Source: RGIG3178 sp963674495
GTDB taxonomy: Bacteria > Bacillota > Clostridia > Christensenellales > QAND01
Assembly: GCA_963674495.2 (NCBI GenBank)
Contig: CAXXLG010000002.1
Span: 310,001-374,000 of the forward strand
Length of the DNA stretch: 64,000 nucleotides
Direction: 5' to 3'
Shown: in pieces, positions 40,167 through 48,563 of the stretch
Layout: each line of letters begins with the position of its first letter
How positions within the stretch are numbered: the stretch's first letter is position 1
Position numbers and translations under genes: made by a program
The notes under the pieces: generated by a model
The model's database searches: none
Told to the model about the DNA's origin: nothing
The model's input: only the letters and a program-made list of their open reading frames with translations

Positions 40167-41657
40167 TTATCTGCCCACAGCGCCGGTGCCGTTGATCAGC
40201 GTGTCCAGCATTTCATCGATGACCGTGATCAGCCGCGAAGAAGCGGCATAGGCGTGTTGGTATTTGATCATCTCAATCATCTCTTCGTTGATGGAAACGC
40301 CGGATACCGATTCCTTACGGGTTTCCAGATTGCTCACAATGGAAGCCTGACTCTGGTACATGTTTCCGCAGTACCTACTGCTGATGGCAAGCTCGGATAA
40401 AACGCTGCTGTAATAATCCTCAAAGTTTCCTATGCCAGCAATTTCATCGCTGGTGCACAACGCCACCATTTCCAAAATATTTTCATTGTTGCCCTCGTTG
40501 GTATTGCCGGCGGACAGATCGACCAGTTCGCTGGAGGCGGCGATGTTGTATACATCGCCAAGAATTTCATCGGACAAGGAGAAGTTGCCCGCCGTGATGT
40601 CCCCGTAGCCCCCGATTGGCACCGCAAAGAAATTGATGCCCATTTGGGACGCCGTACTCTCGGTGGCCAACGTATAGCCCGCACTATGCACATCATTGAA
40701 CGCTTCGGCTATGCTTTGGCACAGCGTATTGAGGCCGTCCATCAGACGGGGAATGCCCACGTCATCCACGCTGTTTCCATCACGCATGGCACGGTAAGCA
40801 AAAAGTTCTCCGCTGCTGTACAAGAACTCATCCATTGTGCCTTCATAGTAGATGCTGTAATATCCCGTTTGCCCCGATACAATTCCGGTTTGATCCGCAA
40901 CCGTTTCCAGTTTGGTAAGATCGGTATGGTTGACCAGCTCTACACCTTCCACCGTAACCACAAGTTGCTTTTCGGAATTCTCGTAGTACTCGATATTGAC
41001 AAGCTTTGATAGATCGTCGAGCAACAGATTCCGTTTATCCCGGAGGTCATTGGCCGTATCCCCCGAAAGTTCATACGAGTAGATCTGCAAATTGTAGTCG
41101 GCAACACGCTCAAGCGTATCGTTGATCGCCTGTACGGTCGTATACATATTATCGTTCTGCTCATCCTGCAATTCCGTCAGCTGCGTGTAATAATGGTCAA
41201 ACAAACCGGTAAGCTGTATAGCATTTTGCTGAACGGTGGTACGGATCTCAAGGCTGGTCGCGTCGGTGGAAAGTTCTCCTAAGCTATCGAAAAATTCCGA
41301 CATCACGGAGGAAATGCTGTATTCCGACGTCTCGTCGAACAGCGATTCGATATACGACATTGCGTTTGTCTGCGTTTCCCATTTGCCAAAATCCGAGCAC
41401 TCACGACGCAATTCCCTGTCGATGTACGCGTCACGGACTTGTCGGATGGCTTGGATATCGACCCCGCCGCCGACGGCGCGCGTAACAATGGCGGCGTAGC
41501 GTCCGCCCTGCGCCCCCGCTTCAACGGACGCTGTTTCAACGCGCTGGCGTGTATACCCTTCCGTCGCGCTGTTGGAAATATTTTGCCCGATGGCTTCAAT
41601 CGCCGTCTGGCTTACATAAAGCCCTGTTTTGGCTATTTCCAGTCCGTAGTATCCCAT
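40167..41657 (-). CDS. flgK: Flagellar hook-associated protein FlgK
   Basis: First hook-filament junction protein, 496 residues. N terminus GLEIAKTGLYVSQTAIEAIGQNISNSATEGYTRQRV and C terminus SVSGVSINEEMIEMIKYQHAYAASSRLITVIDEMLDTLIN are diagnostic. It lies between flgN, its chaperone gene, and flgL. Confidence 0.97.
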   Translation of the reverse strand: MGYYGLEIAKTGLYVSQTAIEAIGQNISNSATEGYTRQRVETASVEAGAQGGRYAAIVTRAVGGGVDIQAIRQVRDAYIDRELRRECSDFGKWETQTNAMSYIESLFDETSEYSISSVMSEFFDSLGELSTDATSLEIRTTVQQNAIQLTGLFDHYYTQLTELQDEQNDNMYTTVQAINDTLERVADYNLQIYSYELSGDTANDLRDKRNLLLDDLSKLVNIEYYENSEKQLVVTVEGVELVNHTDLTKLETVADQTGIVSGQTGYYSIYYEGTMDEFLYSSGELFAYRAMRDGNSVDDVGIPRLMDGLNTLCQSIAEAFNDVHSAGYTLATESTASQMGINFFAVPIGGYGDITAGNFSLSDEILGDVYNIAASSELVDLSAGNTNEGNNENILEMVALCTSDEIAGIGNFEDYYSSVLSELAISSRYCGNMYQSQASIVSNLETRKESVSGVSINEEMIEMIKYQHAYAASSRLITVIDEMLDTLINGTGAVGR

Positions 41658-41663
41658 TTCACT

Positions 41664-42161
41664 TCATGCCTTTCGGTCAAATACCCGAAAATTGGCCGAT
41701 CCCTCCTCGTTTGTGCCACCTTTACTGTTATACGTGTATCCTTCGCCCGCATCGGTCAATAGCCGGATGCAAAATGAGGTGTAGTCCAAGTGCGTTTTTA
41801 TCAGCTTTTTGTTTGCCTCGTTGGCTTGTCCAAGCGAGGTTACAATATCGCTCAATTCACTTTTTAACGCTGCAAATTCGCGTTTGAGCGGCTCGTCGCA
41901 CAATTTGATGACTTGCGCAAAGGTCAGGTCTTTTTGCTCAATTCCCAAATCCCCCGCGATGACCTGCGTAATCCGTTGCCGCTGTGTTTCCAATTCCCTT
42001 GCCCTTTGCACAAGTCCCTCTTCGCGCAGCACGATGCCGTTTAGCGCGGACACATCATTATAGATCAGCACATCCTTTTTTTGCGTCGAAATGTCCAAGA
42101 GAACTCGATGAATGTCCTTCTCTTGGCTCATCACCTGCAACAGGGGCTGTAGTTCCCGCAT
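41664..42161 (-). CDS. flgN: Flagellar chaperone FlgN
   Basis: Helical chaperone for FlgK and FlgL, 165 residues with heptads throughout (VQRARELETQRQRITQVIAGDLGI) and the late SFCIRLLTDAGEGYTYNSKG. The start at 42161 follows TAGGAGG; a longer frame from 42224 lacks a site. Identification rests on moderate similarity and on its place between flgM and flgK. Confidence 0.85.
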   Translation of the reverse strand: MRELQPLLQVMSQEKDIHRVLLDISTQKKDVLIYNDVSALNGIVLREEGLVQRARELETQRQRITQVIAGDLGIEQKDLTFAQVIKLCDEPLKREFAALKSELSDIVTSLGQANEANKKLIKTHLDYTSFCIRLLTDAGEGYTYNSKGGTNEEGSANFRVFDRKA

Positions 42162-42237
42162 TCGAAAATGCCTCCTAAAAGAATTTGTTCGTTGTGTAAG
42201 CGATTTGGGACCTATCGCGCGCAATCGCCAATCCTAT

Positions 42238-42516
42238 TTACCGTTCCAGTATTTTTTCAGCGATGCTTTCTCCCGAAATATCATAGCTTCCGTTATCGAT
42301 TTGCTGTTTAATCTCATTGATCCGTTTGATTCGATCGGCATCATTCGTTTCCATCGCCTGTTTGGCGGCTTTAAGAGCGGCGCTAAACGCGATCGCATCT
42401 TCAGACAATTCCACCCGGTCGGTCTCCATCGATTTCTTGGATGCCACCTCCGGTTTTCCCGGGGCCTTCGAATACACTCCGTAGAGCTCTTTTGGCGTAA
42501 TTAAATCAATTTTCAT
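42238..42516 (-). CDS. flgM: Anti-sigma28 factor FlgM
   Basis: Binds the flagellar sigma factor until it is exported. 92 residues: flexible N terminus, then VELSEDAIAFSAALKAAKQ and the C-terminal sigma-binding RIKRINEIKQQIDNGSYDISGESIAEKILE. Its gene is read from a sigma28-type promoter before flgF, giving the usual negative feedback. Confidence 0.94.
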   Translation of the reverse strand: MKIDLITPKELYGVYSKAPGKPEVASKKSMETDRVELSEDAIAFSAALKAAKQAMETNDADRIKRINEIKQQIDNGSYDISGESIAEKILER

Positions 42517-42549
42517 TTTTTACTCTCCCAACATCAGGTGTTGCCACCA

Positions 42550-42990
42550 CTACTTTTTGTCGAATTCAAGATGCATTCTGTCCTTGCGCCCTGAAGAGAT
42601 GCCGACGTCCGTGCGCTTTCGCTTTGCCGCCTGATCAAGCTGTTTTGCCGATCCTGCCGAATCCTTGAAAAATGCATTTCCGAGATACGCCTTGCATTTA
42701 TCGCAATATCGGCCCTTGGCGATGGGCTTCCCACACTTTTCACATTTGAGTGCCCGTTCGTCCTCGCCGAGCGTCAGTCTCTCTTCCTTGAGAAATTCCA
42801 AAATCAGAGGCTCGTCCACGCCGGTATCCTTTGCAATTTCAAAAAGGTTTGCATGAGGATGTTGATACACATAGTCCCGTACCAGTATATAACAGTGCTC
42901 TCTGTCCTCCATACACTGGGGACAGATCGCCTGGCCCCACGATTGAAACAATTTCCCACATCGCCTGCATTGACCCAGCGTTAGTCCCAT
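42550..42990 (-). CDS. yvyF: YvyF/TIGR03826-type flagellar operon protein
   Basis: 146 residues with two zinc-binding parts: CRRCGKLF...CPQCMED (about 8-28) and CEKCGKPIAKGRYCDKCK (about 82-99). Between them is a helix-turn-helix-like part (NLFEIAKDTGVDEPLILEFLKEERL). B. subtilis YvyF, next to flgM, has the same build; its role in flagellar regulation is not well defined. The C-terminal tail is basic. Confidence 0.88.
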   Translation of the reverse strand: MGLTLGQCRRCGKLFQSWGQAICPQCMEDREHCYILVRDYVYQHPHANLFEIAKDTGVDEPLILEFLKEERLTLGEDERALKCEKCGKPIAKGRYCDKCKAYLGNAFFKDSAGSAKQLDQAAKRKRTDVGISSGRKDRMHLEFDKK

Positions 42991-43008
42991 CAGTCTCTCT
43001 CCCTCATA

Positions 43009-43749
43009 TTATACACGCATGTTGTTTGCCGTCTGGTGCATTTCATCCACTGCCTGCAGCGCTTTCCCTGCAATGGAATAGGCGCGTTGCGTGCGGATCA
43101 GCTTGCCCATTTCCTGTGTAAAGTCTACATTGGATCCCTCTAGAACACCGTTTATCACGGTAGCGTACGTGGCGTTTTTCGCTTGTCCCGAGGCAACGGT
43201 CTCCGTAAAGCAATTGTCTCCTGCCGAACTGAGCCCGTACTGATTAAAAAAGCAAGCAATACCCAGTTTGGCGAACGCCACGCCCTCCCCCGTTCTGAGC
43301 GTGCCATCGGTGTCAACGGTGATATCATCCGTCCCGTTAGGAATGCGGATCCTTTGGCTGTCTGCATCCAGTACATAATTGCCGTTTGCTGTCATCAGAT
43401 AATTCCCATCCCGCTGTGCCGAAACCGCAAAGCTGCCCGCTCTGGTATAAGCCTGGATCCCGTCACTTCTTTCTATCGTAAAGAACCCCGTCCCGTCAAT
43501 TGTAAAATCCAAAGATACCCCCGTATCGATCGGCGTACCCTGTTTGAAGGATTTCGATGTGGCCGCAACGACTGCGCCGGTACCGTGCGATGTTCCATTG
43601 CCCTTCGCCGTATACAATGCATCCTTGAACGTGACCGAACTGCTGCGAAAGCCTTCCGTATTGATATTGGCGATGTTGTTGGCAATTGTATACAACCGTG
43701 TCTGTTGGGCGCTTATCCCAAGCTTTGCACTATAGAATGACTGAATCAT
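43009..43749 (-). CDS. flgG: Flagellar basal-body rod protein FlgG (FlhP-like)
   Basis: Distal rod protein of 246 residues with the rod-family start IQSFYSAKLGISAQQTRLYTIANNIANINTEGF and end GVLEGSNVDFTQEMGKLIRTQRAYSIAGKALQAVDEMHQTANNM. It is the second of a tandem pair; in B. subtilis the pair is flhO-flhP. Which is F and which is G is assigned by order. Confidence 0.88.
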   Translation of the reverse strand: MIQSFYSAKLGISAQQTRLYTIANNIANINTEGFRSSSVTFKDALYTAKGNGTSHGTGAVVAATSKSFKQGTPIDTGVSLDFTIDGTGFFTIERSDGIQAYTRAGSFAVSAQRDGNYLMTANGNYVLDADSQRIRIPNGTDDITVDTDGTLRTGEGVAFAKLGIACFFNQYGLSSAGDNCFTETVASGQAKNATYATVINGVLEGSNVDFTQEMGKLIRTQRAYSIAGKALQAVDEMHQTANNMRV

Positions 43750-43750
43750 C

Positions 43751-44488
43751 TCATACCCTCCCCACTTCGTTCACGGTTTTTTCCAGTGTTTCATCCAACA
43801 TCTTAATGATTCGCTGGTTGATCTCATAGGTACGGTTAACGGACATCATCTCCACAATTTCCGTCGCCATATCCACATTGGATCCTTCCAGCCAACCCTG
43901 TTTAACCGCCATATCCGCCGGCAGTACCGGCGCTTGCGTTGTGGTATAGAGATTATTGCCGACCTTGTTCAAGCCAGTATTGTCCAAAAACGCCACGATG
44001 CGAAGCGTCCCCGCCGCCGTTCCATCCACGGCAATATTGCCGCTCTCATCCAAGGCAACGCTGCCCGATCCCACATAAATCACGCCACCGGCCCCCATCA
44101 CGCGGTTTCCGTCGTTTGTAACAAGATAACCATCAGACGACACCGTAAAGTTGCCGTCCCTGGTGTACATGGTGCCCTTTGGCCCGGATATGACGAAATA
44201 ACCGTCGCCGTTTAAGGCAAAATCCAATTCCCGGTCAGTTTGCTCCATGGCACCTTGCGTAAAATCAGTGTACTGCTGCTCTATTTTGGTGCCGAGGCTC
44301 ATTTCACCGATGGCCGTCGCCGATCCGTCGCCGATCCGCTGAATCAGCATGCTCTCAAAAGCGCTTGTAACCAAACCATCCTTCTTGAATCCCGTGGTTC
44401 CGATGTTGGTAATGTTGTTGACCAGCACGTCCATCTTCTCCTGCTGCGCCAACATCCCTGTCGCTGCTGTATAAAAGCTTCGGATCAT
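43751..44488 (-). CDS. flgF: Flagellar basal-body rod protein FlgF/FlgG (FlhO-like)
   Basis: 245 residues: IRSFYTAATGMLAQQEKMDVLVNNITNIGTTGFKKD at the start and QGWLEGSNVDMATEIVEMMSVNRTYEINQRIIKMLDETLEK at the end. First gene of the unit reaching flgL, 23 bases downstream of a TTTT-rich stretch and about 40 bases from a sigma28-type promoter. In B. subtilis flhO is also read by sigmaD. Confidence 0.88.
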   Translation of the reverse strand: MIRSFYTAATGMLAQQEKMDVLVNNITNIGTTGFKKDGLVTSAFESMLIQRIGDGSATAIGEMSLGTKIEQQYTDFTQGAMEQTDRELDFALNGDGYFVISGPKGTMYTRDGNFTVSSDGYLVTNDGNRVMGAGGVIYVGSGSVALDESGNIAVDGTAAGTLRIVAFLDNTGLNKVGNNLYTTTQAPVLPADMAVKQGWLEGSNVDMATEIVEMMSVNRTYEINQRIIKMLDETLEKTVNEVGRV

Positions 44489-44525
44489 GTTCTCTCCTTA
44501 TTTTTTCAAAATACCCTCAGCGTAT

Positions 44526-44553
44526 ATATCGTCAGATACCGCATCGCACTTTA
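44526..44553 (-). promoter_or_regulatory. SigmaD/sigma28-type promoter of flgF-flgL
   Basis: Minus-strand TAAA (44550-44553), 16 bases and GACGATAT (44526-44533), close to TAAA-N15-GCCGATAA. Confidence 0.6.
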
Positions 44554-44593
44554 GCGCTTTTTTATATCTTTGTAAACAAAATGTACACTTTCT

Positions 44594-45091
44594 TTATACG
44601 GATCTTTTCAAGCCCAAAATCAGCGACACTTCCCCTTTGGATATGCCCAGCGCCTGTGCAATGCCCTCTTCCCCGAGGCCTTGTGATATCAATCGCTGCA
44701 CTTGTTCATATTTGCTTTTGACCAATACCGGCTTTGCGGGTTCTCCCTTTTGTTCCGCTTTGATTGGGTTCTTTCTCGGCCGTCCCCGCTTTCTCTTTGG
44801 CTGTTGCGGAAATGCCTGCTTCTGTTGGGTCAAAAGGTTTTGAATCTGCTCCATCTGGTCCATCATGCCGGCCATTTTAAGTTTATCGCCTTCAAATTCC
44901 TCCCGCACTGATTGCACGTAGGCTTCCAAATCGTCCATCATCTCTTCCATGTTCTGATACAATTGGAACAGTTTTTGTTCCTTCTGCATCTCGTTATTGG
45001 CTTTTGGCCTGATCTTTTTTGCATAGAACTGCATGAACAGACAAAGCAGAAAAAATACAAACAGGGCAAAGACAAAATAGGAATAATTCAT
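44594..45091 (-). CDS. SwrB-like/DUF6115 membrane protein with an AT-hook-like motif
   Basis: 165 residues: N-terminal membrane helix (SYFVFALFVFFLLCLFMQFY), a coiled coil (about 35-90), a basic linker KRKRGRPRKNP (about 102-112) containing the RGRP core of AT-hook DNA-binding motifs, and a C-terminal helix-turn-helix-like region (QRLISQGLGEEGIAQALGISKGEVSLIL). Its place right after the flagellar sigma gene equals that of swrB in B. subtilis, which promotes basal-body assembly. The start at 45091 has GTGAGG before it. Function here is inferred. Confidence 0.75.
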   Translation of the reverse strand: MNYSYFVFALFVFFLLCLFMQFYAKKIRPKANNEMQKEQKLFQLYQNMEEMMDDLEAYVQSVREEFEGDKLKMAGMMDQMEQIQNLLTQQKQAFPQQPKRKRGRPRKNPIKAEQKGEPAKPVLVKSKYEQVQRLISQGLGEEGIAQALGISKGEVSLILGLKRSV

Positions 45092-45143
45092 ACCGTACCT
45101 CACTTTCCTTTTTCCCAATGGATCATTTTATTTGTCGCATCCG

Positions 45144-45890
45144 TCATGTGATCCTTTGCATTTTTGTTTTAAGCTTTAGGATCACTTTGGAATGGATCTG
45201 AGACACACGCGATTCGGAGACCCCCAAAACGCCGGCGATTTCCTTGAGCGTAAGTTCTTCGTAATAGTACAGGGCGATCACAAGTTTTTCCCTTTCGGGC
45301 AGCGTATCGACGAGCTCTGCCAATATCCGCTTCAACTCTTTTTTTTCAAATTGCTCTTCGGGCGTTAGTTTGTCGTCCTTGACCAAGTTGCCAATCGGCT
45401 GTCCTTCGGAGATCTGCTCCTCAAAATGCAGCACGTTGAACATATGCGATTTATTAAGAATTCCTTGCATCTGCTTTTGATTCATGCCCAGCGATTGGGC
45501 CACTTCTTCATCGGTGGGCTCGCGCATGAATGCGTTTTCCAGTTCAACATACGCGTTACCGATGGCCTGGATCTTCCTTCGAAGGCTGGACGGCGCCCAA
45601 TCTTGCTTACGGATATGATCGATGATCTCACCCTTGATACGCATGGAGGCATAGTATTCGAACTTGACTTCCTTGCTGGCATCATATTTGTCGATGGCAT
45701 CGATCAACCCCAGCACACCACTGCTTAGTAGATCATCGTAATTGGCGTAGCCTTCGTAGGTGGGCATAAGGCGGCGCACAATGCATTTGACCAAATAGAT
45801 GTACTCAAGCACCAATTCATTTTTCAATTCCAACGTAGGTTGATTTACATATCGATTCCAAATTGACACCTTTTCATTTGCCGTACTCAC
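45144..45890 (-). CDS. sigD: Flagellar RNA polymerase sigma factor (SigD/FliA/WhiG family)
   Basis: Sigma28-family factor of 248 residues for late flagellar promoters. Region 2: LVLEYIYLVKCIVRRL...YDDLLSSGVLGLIDAIDKYD and FEYYASMRIKGEIIDHIRKQDWAP. Region 4: ALYYYEELTLKEIAGVLGVSESRVSQIHSKVILKLK. A GTG start at 45890 is chosen behind GGGGGAAAG; an earlier frame would overlap the PilZ gene. It recognises promoters such as those noted here before hag, flgF, fliD and cheC, and is inhibited by FlgM. Confidence 0.96.
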   Translation of the reverse strand: MSTANEKVSIWNRYVNQPTLELKNELVLEYIYLVKCIVRRLMPTYEGYANYDDLLSSGVLGLIDAIDKYDASKEVKFEYYASMRIKGEIIDHIRKQDWAPSSLRRKIQAIGNAYVELENAFMREPTDEEVAQSLGMNQKQMQGILNKSHMFNVLHFEEQISEGQPIGNLVKDDKLTPEEQFEKKELKRILAELVDTLPEREKLVIALYYYEELTLKEIAGVLGVSESRVSQIHSKVILKLKTKMQRIT

Positions 45891-45916
45891 AGAACTTTCC
45901 CCCGTTTCAATAAGCA

Positions 45917-46579
45917 TCATTCGTCCAATCCGGTATCCTTCATGGCCCTTCTGCGCATGATCTGCTTTTGAAGGATATACCGGTACAACATTGACTGATC
46001 GTGCTGTGCGTCCCATTGAAACCTGGCCGCCACACGGTATTCACCGCGCTTGCGGTCCGCCGGTTCAACGCGCAGGACTGTGGCGTTAATGGAGAACGCG
46101 TCATTTTCATTCGAATCCATGTGCATTAAAAACCGCTCGCCCCTATTCATGGGATGGCAAACGCAAAACTGCACGCCGGTCTGCGAAAGATCGATGGTCC
46201 TTGCAGGAATCTCCATCATGTCCTGCGAATCACTGTCCATGCGCAGGACCGTTGCGTTCAAGGATATGTGAAGGCGGAAAGCATCCCGCCGCTGTTCTCT
46301 CAAAACAGGCGTGATCAGCCTAAATGCACAAAACTTTAGCTCGTCCACGATATATTCGTTTTCCAGCACCGCGGTAAAGGAAAATACGCCGTTTTTGCGC
46401 AAAAACCAGAAACTACATGGCTCGTCTTCCCGTATCAAAAGAGGAACCAACCTGTGTGTTGGATGCCCAATGACAAACCCGTCCGGCTCCAGCAGCCTTT
46501 CGATCTTAGCACGGGCAATGAGGTCTCCAACCCTCACATCCATGATTTCCCCGATCTTAGCAATTTCGTAAAGTTTCAT
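45917..46579 (-). CDS. PilZ-domain flagellar brake protein (YcgR/MotI-like)
   Basis: Cyclic-di-GMP receptor of 220 residues. An N-terminal YcgR-like domain (about 1-95) precedes the PilZ domain with the ligand motifs QRRDAFR (RxxxR) and DLSQTGVQF (DxSxxG). In B. subtilis MotI such a protein brakes the motor. It lies between flhG and the sigma factor within the flagellar operon. Confidence 0.92.
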   Translation of the reverse strand: MKLYEIAKIGEIMDVRVGDLIARAKIERLLEPDGFVIGHPTHRLVPLLIREDEPCSFWFLRKNGVFSFTAVLENEYIVDELKFCAFRLITPVLREQRRDAFRLHISLNATVLRMDSDSQDMMEIPARTIDLSQTGVQFCVCHPMNRGERFLMHMDSNENDAFSINATVLRVEPADRKRGEYRVAARFQWDAQHDQSMLYRYILQKQIMRRRAMKDTGLDE

Positions 46580-46581
46580 CT

Positions 46582-47442
46582 TTACCCCCGTACCATCAGG
46601 TCCCCGCCCAGAAGTTTTTCCAAAAATCCCCCGATTCCTTTTTGGGCGGTCGTTGCGCGGTGATCATATTTGTTGGCCATCGTCCCAATGTTCAGCGCCG
46701 CCGGACTTCTTGGCATATACACCATAAGCGGCACCTGCGCCTTGATGGCCTTTACCATGTTCTCATCTTTGAGGATATAGCCCAGGGGCTCGACGGGAAT
46801 ATTCGTATATTTTTGCGCGATGCGCACAAAGGCGCCCGTCGCCGTATTGGCTTCTCTTTCGTTTTCCACCCTGTTCATCACCAGATGGATTCTACGCCTG
46901 TCCTGTGTGTGTTCGATGGTTTTGACAAGCGCGTAAGCGTCCATAATGGCTGTGGGTTCCGGCGTTGTGACCACGATGGTCTCATCGCTGGCCAAAATCA
47001 ATCTTATGATGTGCTCGTTGATACCCGCACCGGTATCGAATATCAGCGTATCGGCTACATCGCTCAGCGTAAGCAGGTTGGAGACGACGTTTTCAAGCTG
47101 GTCGGACTTCAATGCAATCAGCTCTTGCACGCCCGAACCACCCGAAATGAACGTAATGCCCTCCACCCCTTTTGCGATGGCCATGCGTATATCCACCTGC
47201 TGGCGAATCACACAGGAAAGATCGTATTTTGGCTTGATGCCCAGCATGATGTCGATGTTGGCAAGACCAAAGTCCGAATCCACGATCAAAACACGCCTGC
47301 CGTTCCTTGAAAGCGCAATGGCAAAGTTCAGTGCGACGGAGGATTTTCCCACCCCGCCCTTTGCGCCAGTGATGGTGATCACTTCCATGTTCCTGTTCCG
47401 ATGTTTTTCCATCATGCTGCGCAAGCTTTGGGCCTGGTCCAT
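46582..47442 (-). CDS. flhG: Flagellar number regulator FlhG (MinD-like ATPase)
   Basis: ParA/MinD-type ATPase of 286 residues controlling flagellum placement with FlhF. The N-terminal DQAQSLRSMM activates FlhF GTPase in homologues; deviant Walker A is ITGAKGGVGKSSVALN, followed by VDSDFGLANIDIMLG and FDTGAGI. A C-terminal membrane-targeting helix (IGGFLEKLLGG) is present. The start at 47442 follows GGAAGGAG. Confidence 0.95.
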   Translation of the reverse strand: MDQAQSLRSMMEKHRNRNMEVITITGAKGGVGKSSVALNFAIALSRNGRRVLIVDSDFGLANIDIMLGIKPKYDLSCVIRQQVDIRMAIAKGVEGITFISGGSGVQELIALKSDQLENVVSNLLTLSDVADTLIFDTGAGINEHIIRLILASDETIVVTTPEPTAIMDAYALVKTIEHTQDRRRIHLVMNRVENEREANTATGAFVRIAQKYTNIPVEPLGYILKDENMVKAIKAQVPLMVYMPRSPAALNIGTMANKYDHRATTAQKGIGGFLEKLLGGDLMVRG

Positions 47443-47443
47443 C

Positions 47444-48562
47444 TTATCTCCTTCCCATAAGGTCGCTGACGATCTTCTGCGCATCTGCAACCTCGATATC
47501 GTCCGGAACACTCTGCCCCGTCGTGAGATACAAAATGGGTTTTTGGGCAACAGATGCAATGTTTAATATGCCGCCCTTTGTACTTGCCTCGTCCACCTTG
47601 GTCACGATCAGTTTGTAATCCCCGGCAAACGAATAATTACCAATGGTCTCCTTTACAGCCCGGTACCCTGTGGATATGCTCAAAAGAAGCAGCACTTCAT
47701 CCGCCCGGCTTCGATCAATAATTTGCTTTAAATCGTCCCGGTATCCCATATCGTGGGAGCTTTTGCCCGCCGTATCGACGAGAATCACCTGCTTGTCCGA
47801 TAAAAGCTTGCGTGCATCGTCCATCTCCTCGGCCTTGTAAACGGTATGCATGGGGATGCCCATGATGTCCGCATAGGTTTTAAGCTGTTCCTGCGCGGCA
47901 ATGCGATACGTATCGGTGTTGATGATACCCACCGTTTTCCCTTCCTGTAACAGGTATTTGCCGGCGAGCTTGACCAACGTCGTCGTTTTACCCACGCCGG
48001 TGGGGCCCATTAATAGGATGACGTTTTGCCTGTTTTCATGCAGTTGTATGGCCTTGTATTGTCCCAGTTTTTGGATCAGTAAATTTTTAACGATGGTCTC
48101 GCTCGATTCCCTGGTCACCTTGCATATCTGCTGTGCCTGTGACAGCAAGTCTTTAGCGATATCCTCCCATACATCCTGTTCGAGAAAACGTTCATATCGT
48201 TTTTTCGCCCTTGCGGATGATAGATCAATTTCCTTTCCCTGCCGGCCCGCCAGATCCTGCACCGTATACGCAAGATCGTCCAACTTTTCGCTGAGCCGGT
48301 CGATCTTCTCGGATGCATCAAGCAACGGCGTGTGCTTTTGAGGTTTTTGAACAGCAGCCCTGTTCGTCTGAGCGCTTCGCCCGCTGCTCATGGGCGGCTC
48401 ATACGCCGCTACAACTTCAAGCCTTTTTTTGGAAAGCATGCCCTTTATTCCCTTGACTCTTGTGCGACGGCTACTCACAATCAACGCATCGGATCCTAGA
48501 TCACTGCGTATTTTCCCCATCGCTTCGGGCATGTCCTTTACTATGTATTTTTTGATAAACAC
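47444..48562 (-). CDS. flhF: Flagellar biosynthesis GTPase FlhF
   Basis: SRP-family GTPase marking where flagella are built. 372 residues: N-terminal B domain (IKKYIVKDMPEAMGKIRSDLGSDALIVSSR), a linker, then the NG domain with the P-loop MGPTGVGKTTTLVKLA, DTYRIAAQEQLKTYA, DTAGKS and TKVDEAS. The start is GTG with GAAGG before it. It lies between flhA and flhG, the usual order. Confidence 0.96.
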   Translation of the reverse strand: MFIKKYIVKDMPEAMGKIRSDLGSDALIVSSRRTRVKGIKGMLSKKRLEVVAAYEPPMSSGRSAQTNRAAVQKPQKHTPLLDASEKIDRLSEKLDDLAYTVQDLAGRQGKEIDLSSARAKKRYERFLEQDVWEDIAKDLLSQAQQICKVTRESSETIVKNLLIQKLGQYKAIQLHENRQNVILLMGPTGVGKTTTLVKLAGKYLLQEGKTVGIINTDTYRIAAQEQLKTYADIMGIPMHTVYKAEEMDDARKLLSDKQVILVDTAGKSSHDMGYRDDLKQIIDRSRADEVLLLLSISTGYRAVKETIGNYSFAGDYKLIVTKVDEASTKGGILNIASVAQKPILYLTTGQSVPDDIEVADAQKIVSDLMGRR

Positions 48563-48563
48563 G

